A DNA stretch of 35,479 bases from NCBI GenBank assembly GCA_024695315.1, contig JAILIJ010000075.1:1-35479 (forward strand), read 5' to 3'. The position numbers were made by a program, and so were the translations under genes. The first letter of the stretch is position 1. Each line of letters begins with the position of its first letter. This DNA comes from Bacteroidaceae bacterium. Lineage in GTDB: Bacteria; Bacteroidota; Bacteroidia; Bacteroidales; Bacteroidaceae. The notes under the pieces are model-generated. The model was not told where the DNA came from. It saw nothing but the letters and a program-made list of their open reading frames with translations, and did no database searches. This document shows, one piece after another, positions 1 to 7,810 of the stretch.

Positions 1-165
1 TCGCTTACATCCATCGATTTACCTTCATCGGTCAAGTTGATTGGCGAAAGCGCCTTTTCTGGCTGCGCCTGTCTTACCTCCCTTGTCATTCCCTCTTCGG
101 TAACAGAGGTTAAAAGATCTGCTTTCTATGGCTGTGACAGCCTGAATAGTGGAAGAGTATCATAA
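1..165 (+). CDS. 3' end of a BspA-like leucine-rich-repeat protein (partial)
   Basis: Frame 1 is open from the window edge to a TAA at 163-165 and encodes 54 residues. Two repeats are visible: SLTSIDLPSSVKLIGESAF, then SGCACLTSLVIPSSVTEV and a final FYGCDSL. This is the LRR_5 (BspA/Treponema) pattern of about 23 residues seen in surface adhesin-like proteins of oral and gut Bacteroidota. The start lies outside the window. The LRR pattern stops after GCDSLNS and only four unrelated residues follow, exactly where transposase-like sequence begins on the other strand, so the true C-terminus was probably lost to an insertion. No C-terminal sorting domain is present. The repeat family is clear; whether the gene is still functional is unknown. 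Confidence 0.7.
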   Translation, partial: SLTSIDLPSSVKLIGESAFSGCACLTSLVIPSSVTEVKRSAFYGCDSLNSGRVS

Positions 166-388
166 TCAGAATGATTTCTGCCTTTGACATCGTGGAAGCA
201 CGGTGATATTTTCTTTTATTGACCGGTTTTAGCGTATATTTTGACATCATTGTATCAAAAAACTTGCAGAAGTCATCTGCCATACAAAATATTTCTGTAA
301 CTTTGTCCTCGGTGATTATAGCGATTTTTGTTTGTAATTCTTTGTATTTCAACACTATAAAGTTACAACAAATTTCGCTAATCACCAA
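110..388 (-). pseudogene. IS982-type transposase, N-terminal remnant
   Basis: The reading frame gives 92 residues containing KVTEIFCMADDFCKFFDTMM, a YHR motif and MSKAEIILIMILFHYSG, which resembles the N-terminus of IS982-family DDE transposases (usual pattern: TEIFC-DDFCK, then MSDAEVMTILI-FH-GG). The similarity ends at about base 150; the last nine codons (CHSHRKQIF) are the reverse complement of the LRR gene. The catalytic DDE part, about two thirds of a normal 290-300 residue transposase, is missing, so the copy is dead. The real start may be at or near the LQTKIAIITEDK segment rather than the first ATG. Terminal inverted repeats were not identified. The family call comes from motif memory and has not been checked against ISfinder. 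Confidence 0.6.
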
Positions 389-436
389 ATTTACAAGGAC
401 TTATAATTTGTCGAACTCACGTTATTTTATATAGTC

Positions 437-461
437 ATCCTTAAAAGACACATTTAAGGAT
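437..461 (-). terminator. weak hairpin downstream of comM
   Basis: A perfect 9-bp inverted repeat (ATCCTTAAA, 437-445; TTTAAGGAT, 453-461) with a 7-nt loop lies 36 bases past the comM stop. The U-tract on the minus-strand transcript is poor, so this is a weak terminator or a 3'-end stabilising hairpin. It could also belong to the end of the degraded insertion sequence. Confidence 0.35.
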
Positions 462-497
462 AAAGTATCGTAATATTACAAGTGGTTATTTTTGCTT

Positions 498-2048
498 CTA
501 CTCAAACCAATTATCCCTGTCCATACTGCGGTAGCCTACTGCTTCGGCAATGTGGTGGCGCTTAATATTCTCAGTCCCTTCTAAATCGGCTATGGTGCGT
601 GCTACTTTGACGATACGGTCGTAGGCACGAGCTGATAGATTTAGACGCTTCATAGCGTCCCTAAGAATTGTTGTACATTCTGCATCAAGTGTTGCATACT
701 TTTGCATGAGTGCTGATGTCATCTGGGCATTGCAATGAATGAGCTTCTGTTCCTTGAATCGTTCTTCTTGTATCTTACGTGCTTTGATGACCCTTTCACG
801 GATCTTTGCGCTTGGTTCACCTTTAGGTAGGTTTGTCATTTCTTCTATACCTACTGCTTCGACTTCAACCTGCAGGTCGATTCGATCCATTAATGGTCCT
901 GAAATCTTATTCATGTATTTCTGAATCTGACCTGGAGTACATACACATTCGTGAAATGGGTTGTGATGGTAGCCGCAAGGACATGGGTTCATGCTGGCAA
1001 CTAGCATGAATGAGCATGGGATTGTGAGATTATATTTTGAGCGTGAAATGGTAATTATTCTGTCTTCGAGTGGCTGACGCATGGTTTCTAATACGGAACG
1101 TGAAAATTCTGGTAGCTCGTCAAGAAATAACACTCCATTATGTGCCAAACAGATTTCTCCAGGCATGAATGTTGTACCCCCACCTACCAGGGCAACGTCA
1201 GATATCGTGTGATGCGGTGCTCTAAATGGTCTTTGTGAGATTAGTGATGTATCCTTTGACAGTTTGCCTGCTATACTATGAATCTGGGTAGTTTCAAGAC
1301 TTTCATTTAGAGATAATGGTGGTAGTATACTTGGTATGCGCTTAGCCATCATTGATTTACCACATCCTGGGCTGCCAATGAGGATAATATTGTGTCCGCC
1401 TGCCGCAGCTATTTCAAATGCTCGTTTAACATTTTCTTGTCCTTTTACTTCTTCAAAGTCAAAGTCGAATGTTGATTGGCTTGCGTAGAATTCTTCTCTT
1501 GTGTTTACTATTTCTGGTTGTAGTTGTTTTTGTCCAGTAAGATGTCCGATGATATCTTCAAGTTTGCTAACTCCGTATACATTTAATTTGTTGACAACAG
1601 CAGCTTCTCTTGCATTGTCTTTCGGAACGAATAGGTTTTCGAATCCCAGTTCGCGGGCTTTTATTGAGATTGGAAGAGCGCCTTTTATTGGCATGATAGT
1701 ACCGTCAAGACTTAGTTCACCAACAAACATATTTTTGCTAAGGTCGTTAAATCTTATTATGTCATAGGCTTGCAAAAGAGCAATTGCTATAGGCATGTCG
1801 AATCCAGTACCTTCTTTTCTCACATCTGCTGGTGACAAGTTTATTATTACGTTTTTCATTGGATGTGTATAACCATAATAGCGTAGTGAAGCGAGAATGC
1901 GTTCTTGACTCTCCTTCACTGCGCTATCAGGCAGTCCTACTATAGAGAAGCGTATTTGTGGCGAAGAAGTGGCATAAGAATCGGCTTCTATTGTCACGTT
2001 TAGTGCTTCTAGTCCGTGTAAAGTGGCACTTTGTATTTTTGTTAGCAT
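498..2048 (-). CDS. comM: YifB/ComM family Mg-chelatase-like AAA+ ATPase
   Basis: The 516-residue product has the standard ComM layout: an N-terminal Lon-protease-like ChlI domain (about 20-140), an AAA+ core with Walker A GSPGCGKS (225-232), the family motif RPFRAPHH (273-280) and Walker B VLFLDELPEF (306-315), a four-cysteine knuckle (C356, C358, C368, C370), GPLMDRIDLQVEV (384-396) and a C-terminal helical Mg-chelatase domain. In other bacteria ComM is a hexameric helicase that promotes branch migration during integration of DNA taken up by transformation. Length and motifs are complete. The gene is last in a minus-strand run, 23 bases after the lipoprotein at 2072-3097. The start ATG is followed directly by the typical ML(T)KIQSATLHGLEA sequence. 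Natural competence in this organism is an inference only. Confidence 0.93.
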   Translation of the reverse strand: MLTKIQSATLHGLEALNVTIEADSYATSSPQIRFSIVGLPDSAVKESQERILASLRYYGYTHPMKNVIINLSPADVRKEGTGFDMPIAIALLQAYDIIRFNDLSKNMFVGELSLDGTIMPIKGALPISIKARELGFENLFVPKDNAREAAVVNKLNVYGVSKLEDIIGHLTGQKQLQPEIVNTREEFYASQSTFDFDFEEVKGQENVKRAFEIAAAGGHNIILIGSPGCGKSMMAKRIPSILPPLSLNESLETTQIHSIAGKLSKDTSLISQRPFRAPHHTISDVALVGGGTTFMPGEICLAHNGVLFLDELPEFSRSVLETMRQPLEDRIITISRSKYNLTIPCSFMLVASMNPCPCGYHHNPFHECVCTPGQIQKYMNKISGPLMDRIDLQVEVEAVGIEEMTNLPKGEPSAKIRERVIKARKIQEERFKEQKLIHCNAQMTSALMQKYATLDAECTTILRDAMKRLNLSARAYDRIVKVARTIADLEGTENIKRHHIAEAVGYRSMDRDNWFE

Positions 2049-2071
2049 ATTGGTTAACTTAAGGTTTTTTG

Positions 2072-3097
2072 TTATTTCATGTATTTTCTTACATCTGCTT
2101 GCATCTTATCAGGATCTCTTCCTTCGGCTACTACTTTATGTTTTTTGTCGGTAATAATATAGTATGGAAGTACTGGGACTCCGATACTCTTTACGGTTGG
2201 TGATTCGAATGCAAGACCGTCGCAGTAGTGTTCGATATCATAAATTGAGTCGTTTCTGCTATCTAACTCGAACCTGTGATATTCTGTGTCAAGTGAAATA
2301 CATACAATTCGCCCAGAGATCGTATCCTGATCATCTTTCCTAAGTGTACGGATTTTCCATAACGTGTCGTAGCTTGAAGAGGCCCATGATGCCCAGAAAA
2401 GTATGATAGTATTGTCTTGATTGTCGTTCCAGAGCTTACATTTTTCTTTATTCTTTTTTTGTAATTCCACGTTCGAGATGACTTTGCCTACTTTTGAACG
2501 TTGTAGCGTTTTCAACTTTCCTTCGATGTTGAGAAGGTAGTCATTCTTAGGTTGAGCTTTCTTTATGACTTTGAGCAAGGAATTTGTTTTTTCAAAGTTT
2601 GTTCCTGCTTGTTGCACAAAGTAGCGGTCAAATAGATAGATGGCAACAGGAGAGTTGGAATATTTCTCAATGAAAGTTTCCGCTGTTTTGGTTGTTTCTG
2701 TTTGTGACTGTGAAGAAGTCGTTTTGCGGAATTGATTCATTAGTTCGTTTTCATCATTTCCGTCTACCTTGTAATTCCTTAAATCATTACCATTCACTTC
2801 ATAACTTATGTCCTGACCTGCACCTATGAAAATCACTTGCTCAACTGCGTTAGGGAACACGAGCATGTAAGGTTCTGTTTCTTTATTTGCTTCTCCAGTG
2901 TACACAAATTCTCCCTCTGCGACTTTTATGGTATCAAATCGTCCATATTCATCGGAGAGATTGTAGATGTATAATTCTCCTCCTGTCATACCTTCGAAGG
3001 AGCCTTCTAGTCGAAAAGAAGGACCGCTGGGGCCACATCCTAAAAGGAGAGTGGCTACCAGCGGTACGATATAAATGATAGAAAATTTATTCTTCAT
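2072..3097 (-). CDS. DUF4369/thioredoxin-fold lipoprotein lacking the CXXC active site
   Basis: The protein has 341 residues. A signal peptide ends in the lipobox LLGC (C21), so it is probably a lipoprotein. Residues about 28-110 resemble the DUF4369 domain (GSFEGMTGGELYIYNL, then FVYTGEA) that precedes thioredoxin-like domains in Bacteroidota. Residues 228-340 keep the thioredoxin/TlpA fold: a hydrophobic strand, WASW, and a cis-proline loop GVPVLPYYIITD (306-317). The usual WCGPC motif is replaced by WASSS (238-242), so both redox cysteines are gone and a disulfide reductase role is unlikely. A binding or structural role is possible. It begins 5 bases after the TPR lipoprotein stop and is probably co-transcribed with it. 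Confidence 0.8.
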   Translation of the reverse strand: MKNKFSIIYIVPLVATLLLGCGPSGPSFRLEGSFEGMTGGELYIYNLSDEYGRFDTIKVAEGEFVYTGEANKETEPYMLVFPNAVEQVIFIGAGQDISYEVNGNDLRNYKVDGNDENELMNQFRKTTSSQSQTETTKTAETFIEKYSNSPVAIYLFDRYFVQQAGTNFEKTNSLLKVIKKAQPKNDYLLNIEGKLKTLQRSKVGKVISNVELQKKNKEKCKLWNDNQDNTIILFWASWASSSYDTLWKIRTLRKDDQDTISGRIVCISLDTEYHRFELDSRNDSIYDIEHYCDGLAFESPTVKSIGVPVLPYYIITDKKHKVVAEGRDPDKMQADVRKYMK

Positions 3098-3102
3098 TGT
3101 TA

Positions 3103-4800
3103 TTACTTAACGATGCTAGCAATTGATTCTGCATAGCTCTTGAACTCAGCGTCGTTAGCAGCCTTCTTAGCGTAGTTGTTGTTGAGGTCAACTGCCTTCT
3201 TGAGGTTAGAAACGAGGTCAGTAGTTGAGTTTGTACGAGCTGCAAGAACAGCTGCGAGATAATAAGTAGTAGCGTCAGCCTCCTTGATGTTGTTAAGAAC
3301 TGTCTTAGCCTTAGAGTAGTCCTTGTTGAGGATGTAAGCAAGAGCAGCGCTGTTGCTGTTGCTATTGTTGAGCTTGCCGATAGCCTGGCTGTACTTACCC
3401 TGAGCGATGTAAAGCTGACCGAGAGCTTCGTCGTAGTTGTTAGCAGCAGTACCCTTAGCAATGTATGACTCTGCAGTCTTTGCGTCGCCATTCTGAAGAG
3501 CGATGAGACCGAGGTTTACATTTGGCTCAGCAGCCTTAGAGTTGATTGAAAGTGCCTTCTTGAAGTAGTCAGAAGCTGTAGCGTTATCACCCTTCTTGTA
3601 TGCAAGTTCGCCAAGGTTGTTGTAAGCACGGTAATCCTTTGGATAAAGCTCTGTAGTCTTTTTGAGGATTGTTTCCTTCTTAGCAGCATCAGTTGTGAGC
3701 TTGTTAGCAGCATAGAGAAGTTCCTCTACAGAAAGCTTTGAAGCGTCATCACTGAACTGAGCGAGGATTTCCTCGTCGCTACGTCCGATAACGTCGTAGT
3801 TGATTGTGAGACGTGAACGACGGAGTTCTGGGAGAACTGCATCAGCGAGTTCCTTATATACGCTTGAAATGTTCTTGATTTCCTGCTCACGCTGCTCTGG
3901 ATCAGAGTACATAGAGAGAACGCGAAGAATAACATCCTTGTCCTGGAGGTTAGACTGCTGTACGAGCTCCTTGAATCCGTCCCAGTCCTCAGCTGTGTAC
4001 TTTGTATCAACATCGCCAGAAAGTTTCTGCTTCTTGAGCTGCTGATTAACGTATGACTCAGAGTTCTTACCACGATTGTTAGCAAGGTTCTCGTTGAGAT
4101 CGTATGCACCATCTGGTGAAGCGTATGAGCTAACTTCTACATTGTTAAGCTTAAGACCCTTCTCGTCACCCTTGATAGTCTTCAACTGATTGATGAAATC
4201 CTTGATTGTTGTGCTATTAAGTTCGCTACCACGGAGATTTGCCTGACCGATGAGGAACTTGATCTGAGCTTCCTGCTTCTGAGCGATGATACGCTGGAAC
4301 TGATCAGCTGCCTCGCCTGTAGTTGCGCTCTTTGCTGCATCCTTAAAGAGTGTTGCTGTGCACTGTACACCCCAGTTGATCTTTACGTCGTTGAGCTCAA
4401 CAGATTTTCCATTCTTTGTTGCTGCGAATGTCATATAGAGTTCAGATGACTCCATGCCGTCAACCCAAGGGAAAGAGATCTTCATTGTTGATGCACCACC
4501 ATTCTTATAAGAGATAACTGTGTTGTTACCTTTGATCTTTTCACCCTGGAATGTCTTACCAGCACCTGTAGACTCTCCACCGTTGTAACGGAGTACTGGA
4601 GTACATGTGATGAGACCCTTCTTAGGCATAACCTTTGCAGGGATGTTTGCACTTACTGTTGCAGGTACTTCACCACCTACATACTCAAGTGGAGTAGGTG
4701 TAACATTAAACATGTCAGAAGTGAAGTTTCCAAATTTACTACAGCCAGAAAGCATAACTGCTGCTGCAGCAGGAATTAAAACATAAAAGTTCTTTTTCAT
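3103..4800 (-). CDS. TPR and OmpA-like domain lipoprotein
   Basis: The 565-residue product starts with a lipoprotein signal (MKKNFYVLIP, lipobox LSGC, C20). Residues 40-150 form a beta-rich region. Residues about 177-260 look like an OmpA/peptidoglycan-binding domain (VEVSSYASPDGAYDLNENLANNR). TPR-like repeats follow at about 385-450 (YRAYNNLGELAYKKGDNATASDYFKKAL and the next unit), and further degenerate helical repeats reach the C-terminus. Such proteins are common in Bacteroidota, where they are thought to tether the outer membrane to the cell wall. Codon use is strongly restricted (CTT, AAG, GTT and GCT preferred) compared with neighbours, and long spurious frames run alongside it, which suggests high expression. 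The permease at 4840-6072 ends 39 bases upstream. Confidence 0.82.
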   Translation of the reverse strand: MKKNFYVLIPAAAAVMLSGCSKFGNFTSDMFNVTPTPLEYVGGEVPATVSANIPAKVMPKKGLITCTPVLRYNGGESTGAGKTFQGEKIKGNNTVISYKNGGASTMKISFPWVDGMESSELYMTFAATKNGKSVELNDVKINWGVQCTATLFKDAAKSATTGEAADQFQRIIAQKQEAQIKFLIGQANLRGSELNSTTIKDFINQLKTIKGDEKGLKLNNVEVSSYASPDGAYDLNENLANNRGKNSESYVNQQLKKQKLSGDVDTKYTAEDWDGFKELVQQSNLQDKDVILRVLSMYSDPEQREQEIKNISSVYKELADAVLPELRRSRLTINYDVIGRSDEEILAQFSDDASKLSVEELLYAANKLTTDAAKKETILKKTTELYPKDYRAYNNLGELAYKKGDNATASDYFKKALSINSKAAEPNVNLGLIALQNGDAKTAESYIAKGTAANNYDEALGQLYIAQGKYSQAIGKLNNSNSNSAALAYILNKDYSKAKTVLNNIKEADATTYYLAAVLAARTNSTTDLVSNLKKAVDLNNNYAKKAANDAEFKSYAESIASIVK

Positions 4801-4812
4801 TTCTTTAATTAA

Positions 4813-4826
4813 TTTAAGTACTTAAA
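4813..4826. other. 14-bp perfect palindrome before the TPR lipoprotein start
   Basis: TTTAAGTACTTAAA is a perfect palindrome in the 39-base gap between the permease stop and the TPR lipoprotein, ending 12 bases upstream of its ATG. It could be an operator or simply AT-rich sequence. No TANNTTTG element was found in this gap, so the abundant lipoprotein may be transcribed from further upstream. Confidence 0.35.
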
Positions 4827-4839
4827 AATATGTTTATTA

Positions 4840-6072
4840 TTAATTTTTTTCTAATCTTTTAACAGCTCTAACACATGGATACCATACAGAAAGGAAACCT
4901 ACTGTTAGTACCGTAACCAGTACTAATACTACATCTGTGAAGTGGACACTAACAGGGTAGGTGTCGATGATGTAGGACTGGTTGCTATCTCCAAAGCCGA
5001 TTATTCCGTATTCTTGCTGTATTAGGCATAATGATACTCCTATTATAATGCCAGTTACTGCACCTATTAGTGCAATCATTCGACCTTCAGTAAGGAATAT
5101 GCCTTTTATTTGCTTTTCGTTCGCTCCGAGATTGCGAAGTGTTTGAACATCTGCTTTTTTGTCGATGATAAGCATTGTCAGTGAGCCAATAATATTAAAG
5201 CATGCGATTAAGAGAATGAAAGTAAGAAAGACGTATGAAATGAGTTTCTCAATTTGCATTATCTTAAATGTGTCAGCCTGTTGATCATATCGGTCTTGTA
5301 CTTTGTATTTTGAACCGAGTATGTTTTCTACAATGGCTTTTCCGTTGCTCATGCTGATGCCGTCTGCTAGTTTTATTTCTATGGCTGTTACATATCCGTC
5401 TCTTTCAAAAAGCCTTTTAGCTAATGTCATTGATGTGATGATGTAATTGGCATCATATTTGTTTTGTTTCACCATGAATCCCACCTTTGGAGAGAATATC
5501 TCTTCTTCGTTGAGATTTTCAAGCGGATTGGTGATGTCCAGTTTTTCGCCTTTGCGTGGAGCATATAATTGGAAAGGAGCATTACATTCGGGTGTTACTC
5601 CTAATTGTGATAGTAGTCCTATTCCACATATGCCATAGTCAATGACGTCAGCTTGTAATTCAAAATCTCCGTCTCCTACAAGTATGTCATCGAATGAAGT
5701 TAACTTGTTGAAGTTATCGGATACTCCTTTGACGGTAACCATTCGTTGACGGTTGTTCACCATCAGTAGAGCATTATCTTCTATTGTTTCTGTGTAGACA
5801 GCGATGTCTTTACATTTCTTCAAATCTTCCAATTCCTTACTGTTGGCAGTCATGTATTTTCCATTTGCAGGAATGACTTTCAGTTCGGGATCAAAAGAAG
5901 TGAATAGGTCGGCAACCATATCCTGAAATCCGTTAAATACAGAAAGGATACAAATCAATGCTGCTGTCGCTATTGCTACACCACATACTGAAACACCTGA
6001 TATGATGTTAATGGCATGGTGTGACTTCTTTGAAAGGAGATATCGACGTGCTATGTAGAATGAGAACATCAC
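4840..6072 (-). CDS. LolC/LolE-type lipoprotein-releasing ABC transporter permease
   Basis: The 410-residue protein has the four-helix FtsX/MacB layout: TM1 at about 20-45 after the conserved FYIARRYLLSKKSHHAINII start, a periplasmic domain at about 46-270, and TM2-TM4 at about 277-300, 331-351 and 378-398. The conserved coupling-helix segment after TM2 reads DKKADVQTLRNLGANEKQI (304-322), which is characteristic of LolC/LolE. Its predicted role is to extract lipoproteins from the inner membrane together with a LolD ATPase that is not encoded here. It lies 38 bases after rbfA and directly before two lipoprotein genes, a fitting context. The start could be either of the first two ATG codons. 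Confidence 0.88.
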   Translation of the reverse strand: MMFSFYIARRYLLSKKSHHAINIISGVSVCGVAIATAALICILSVFNGFQDMVADLFTSFDPELKVIPANGKYMTANSKELEDLKKCKDIAVYTETIEDNALLMVNNRQRMVTVKGVSDNFNKLTSFDDILVGDGDFELQADVIDYGICGIGLLSQLGVTPECNAPFQLYAPRKGEKLDITNPLENLNEEEIFSPKVGFMVKQNKYDANYIITSMTLAKRLFERDGYVTAIEIKLADGISMSNGKAIVENILGSKYKVQDRYDQQADTFKIMQIEKLISYVFLTFILLIACFNIIGSLTMLIIDKKADVQTLRNLGANEKQIKGIFLTEGRMIALIGAVTGIIIGVSLCLIQQEYGIIGFGDSNQSYIIDTYPVSVHFTDVVLVLVTVLTVGFLSVWYPCVRAVKRLEKN

Positions 6073-6110
6073 TTTTTTGTTGTAAGATTTCCTTGATTCC
6101 TCTATATGAT

Positions 6111-6497
6111 TTAGTTTTCAGAATCCTCAGAATTCTTTGTTGCCTCATTGTCGTTTGAGTTGCCTTTCTTGAGTAGCCTGTCTATGTTATCTACATAATC
6201 GAGCGAGTCGTCAATGAAGAATTTTAGTTCCGGTATTATTCGGAGTTGGTGGCGCTCAAGAGTACCCAACTCGTATCTAATCTGTGATGCGTGAGCATTG
6301 ATATTGTTGAGTATGTCGTTTGCCTTTTCACTTGGGAAAATGCTTAGGTAAGCTCTAGCCACACTTAGGTCAGGACTAATGCGTACTACGCTGACGCTAA
6401 TAAGTATCCCATTAGTTTGACGTGTTTGAGCTTGAAATATATTGCTAAGGTCTTTTTGAATAAGACGTGCAATTTTATTTTGTCTAGTTGTTTCCAC
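6111..6497 (-). CDS. rbfA: 30S ribosome-binding factor A
   Basis: The 128-residue protein matches RbfA: an N-terminal RQNKIARLIQKDLSNIFQ helix, the KH-like core with VSVVRISPDLSVARAYLSIFP, and the RYELGTLERHQLRIIPELKFFIDDSLDY segment conserved in the family. RbfA binds the small ribosomal subunit late in its maturation and is often needed in the cold. The last 20 residues are an acidic, asparagine-rich tail (NDNEATKNSEDSEN) outside the domain. The gene is followed 38 bases later by the LolE-like permease, an arrangement I believe recurs in Bacteroidota. There are 120 bases before it with no clear promoter; a 6-bp hairpin (TGCGTT/AACGCA, 6527-6543) lies in that leader. Confidence 0.93.
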   Translation of the reverse strand: METTRQNKIARLIQKDLSNIFQAQTRQTNGILISVSVVRISPDLSVARAYLSIFPSEKANDILNNINAHASQIRYELGTLERHQLRIIPELKFFIDDSLDYVDNIDRLLKKGNSNDNEATKNSEDSEN

Positions 6498-6617
6498 TTT
6501 GCTTTACATTTAGTTTGTTAAACATATGCGTTATGTCAACGCAATATTTTTTATTGTTGCTTTCTTCGCAAAGAACATTGAAAATGGGTTTTATCAATAT
6601 TGATATTAATTTAACGT

Positions 6618-7298
6618 TTATTGTTTTTTGCGAATTATTGTCAATCCATCTCTAATCGGTAAAATAACCTTTTCAACTCTGGAGTCTTTAGCAACTATAT
6701 TGTTGAATGCTTGAACTCCTCTTGTTTGGAGGTCGCATTCTTTTGGATTCTTGTCCAGTACATGTCCGTCCCAAAGTGTGTTGTCGGCTAATATGTATCC
6801 TCCTGGAGCAAGATTTTTTAGTACTAATTCGTAGTATTCTGAATAGATGCGTTTGTCACCGTCGATAAAAGCCATATCGAATTGTAATCCCAATTTAGGA
6901 ATAATCTTCATGGCATCTCCGATGTGCATCGTTATTTTATCTGCATATTTTGAGTTTTTGAACCATGGTAAGGTAAAATCCTCTTGTTCGTCGTTAATCT
7001 CAATAGTGTGCAGATGTCCTCCATCTTCTAGTCCTTCAGCCATGCAAAGTCCAGAATATCCGCTGTATGTTCCTATCTCAAGTATGAGTTTTGGCTTTAT
7101 CATCTGTACAAACATCTTTAGTAGTCTTCCCTGAATATGACCGCTTGCCATTCTTGGGTATAAAAGATGCAGATGTGTAGCTCGGTACAACTGGTGAAGG
7201 TATTCATCTTCTGGGTCGATATGATCCTTGATGTAATCTTCTATTTGAGTGAGCTCATCAGAGAATTCTGATATGAGAGAAACGTCAGAGTTTTTCAT
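6618..7298 (-). CDS. SAM-dependent O-methyltransferase (Methyltransf_3 / CCoAOMT-like)
   Basis: The 226-residue protein has a class I methyltransferase fold. Motif I is LEIGTYSGYSGLCMAEGL (73-90), the SAM-ribose acidic strand is HTIEINDEQ (97-105), and metal-binding residues typical of cation-dependent O-methyltransferases are visible in FIDGDKR (D146) and LADNTLWDG (D172, N173). This family methylates catechol-like hydroxyls in plants and animals; the bacterial substrates are mostly unknown. It starts 34 bases after aroQ and probably shares its promoter. The link to shikimate metabolism is only positional. Length is normal. Confidence 0.88.
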   Translation of the reverse strand: MKNSDVSLISEFSDELTQIEDYIKDHIDPEDEYLHQLYRATHLHLLYPRMASGHIQGRLLKMFVQMIKPKLILEIGTYSGYSGLCMAEGLEDGGHLHTIEINDEQEDFTLPWFKNSKYADKITMHIGDAMKIIPKLGLQFDMAFIDGDKRIYSEYYELVLKNLAPGGYILADNTLWDGHVLDKNPKECDLQTRGVQAFNNIVAKDSRVEKVILPIRDGLTIIRKKQ

Positions 7299-7332
7299 CT
7301 TTTTCAGTGGTACTCTTTGTTTGCTTATTAAT

Positions 7333-7767
7333 TTAGCCTTTCATTGCTATTAAAGCTTCAACACCAAGGCGATAGCTATCTAATCCAAAACCGCAGATTA
7401 CGCCAGCACAAGCACATGATATCATTGATTTGTGTCGAAATTCTTCACGTTTGTGAACATTTGAGATGTGCACTTCTATGACTGGTGTGTTTATGCCACG
7501 AATAGCATCTTGTAACGCTACGGATGTATGAGTGTAGGCACCTGCATTAAGCACGATGCCATCCCATGAGAATCCTACTTCGTGGATTTTGTTTATCATC
7601 TCCCCCTCAATATTAGACTGATAGTATTCGAACTCTATGTTTGGGTATCTCTTGGTTAATTCTTCATAATAGTCGAGGAATCCACGAGATCCATATATGC
7701 CTGGTTCACGTTTGCCAAGCAAATTAAGATTAGGTCCGTTTAGTATCAATATTTTCATATTCGCCAT
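7333..7767 (-). CDS. aroQ: Type II 3-dehydroquinate dehydratase
   Basis: The 144-residue enzyme converts 3-dehydroquinate to 3-dehydroshikimate, the third step of the shikimate pathway, and is cytoplasmic (dodecameric in this family). Diagnostic motifs are present: ILNGPNLNLLGKREPGIYG with catalytic Y25, LNAGAYTHTS (73-82) with N74, and PVIEVHISNVHKREEFR (95-111) with H100 and R111. Two starts are possible, at 7767 (MANMKIL) or Met4 at 7758; the short MAN extension is tolerated by the family and the upstream ATG fits the promoter at 7787-7794. It is followed by the O-methyltransferase. Confidence 0.96.
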   Translation of the reverse strand: MANMKILILNGPNLNLLGKREPGIYGSRGFLDYYEELTKRYPNIEFEYYQSNIEGEMINKIHEVGFSWDGIVLNAGAYTHTSVALQDAIRGINTPVIEVHISNVHKREEFRHKSMISCACAGVICGFGLDSYRLGVEALIAMKG

Positions 7768-7786
7768 TTAATTTTCAATTTGCAGA

Positions 7787-7794
7787 CAAAGATA
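7787..7794 (-). promoter_or_regulatory. Bacteroidota -7 element for aroQ
   Basis: On the minus strand the element reads TATCTTTG (consensus TANNTTTG), 19 bases upstream of the aroQ ATG. No exact TTTG was found at the -33 position. It lies in the short gap after the glycosyltransferase stop. Confidence 0.6.
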
Positions 7795-7810
7795 CAACAT
7801 TTATTTTTAT

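Noticed and set aside
407-423. TTGTCGAACTCACGTTA as the outer end of the insertion sequence
   Set aside because: It sits where an end would be expected, but no matching inverted copy is in the window, so the boundary cannot be set.
3087-4370. Several long frames overlapping the TPR/OmpA-like lipoprotein gene
   Set aside because: They follow from the gene's strong codon preference; their products are low-complexity (Ser/Leu/Thr-rich) with no domain, and the lipoprotein frame has a signal peptide and TPRs.
6527-6543. TGCGTT/AACGCA hairpin before rbfA as a terminator
   Set aside because: Only 6 bp, and the minus-strand sequence after it is not T-rich.
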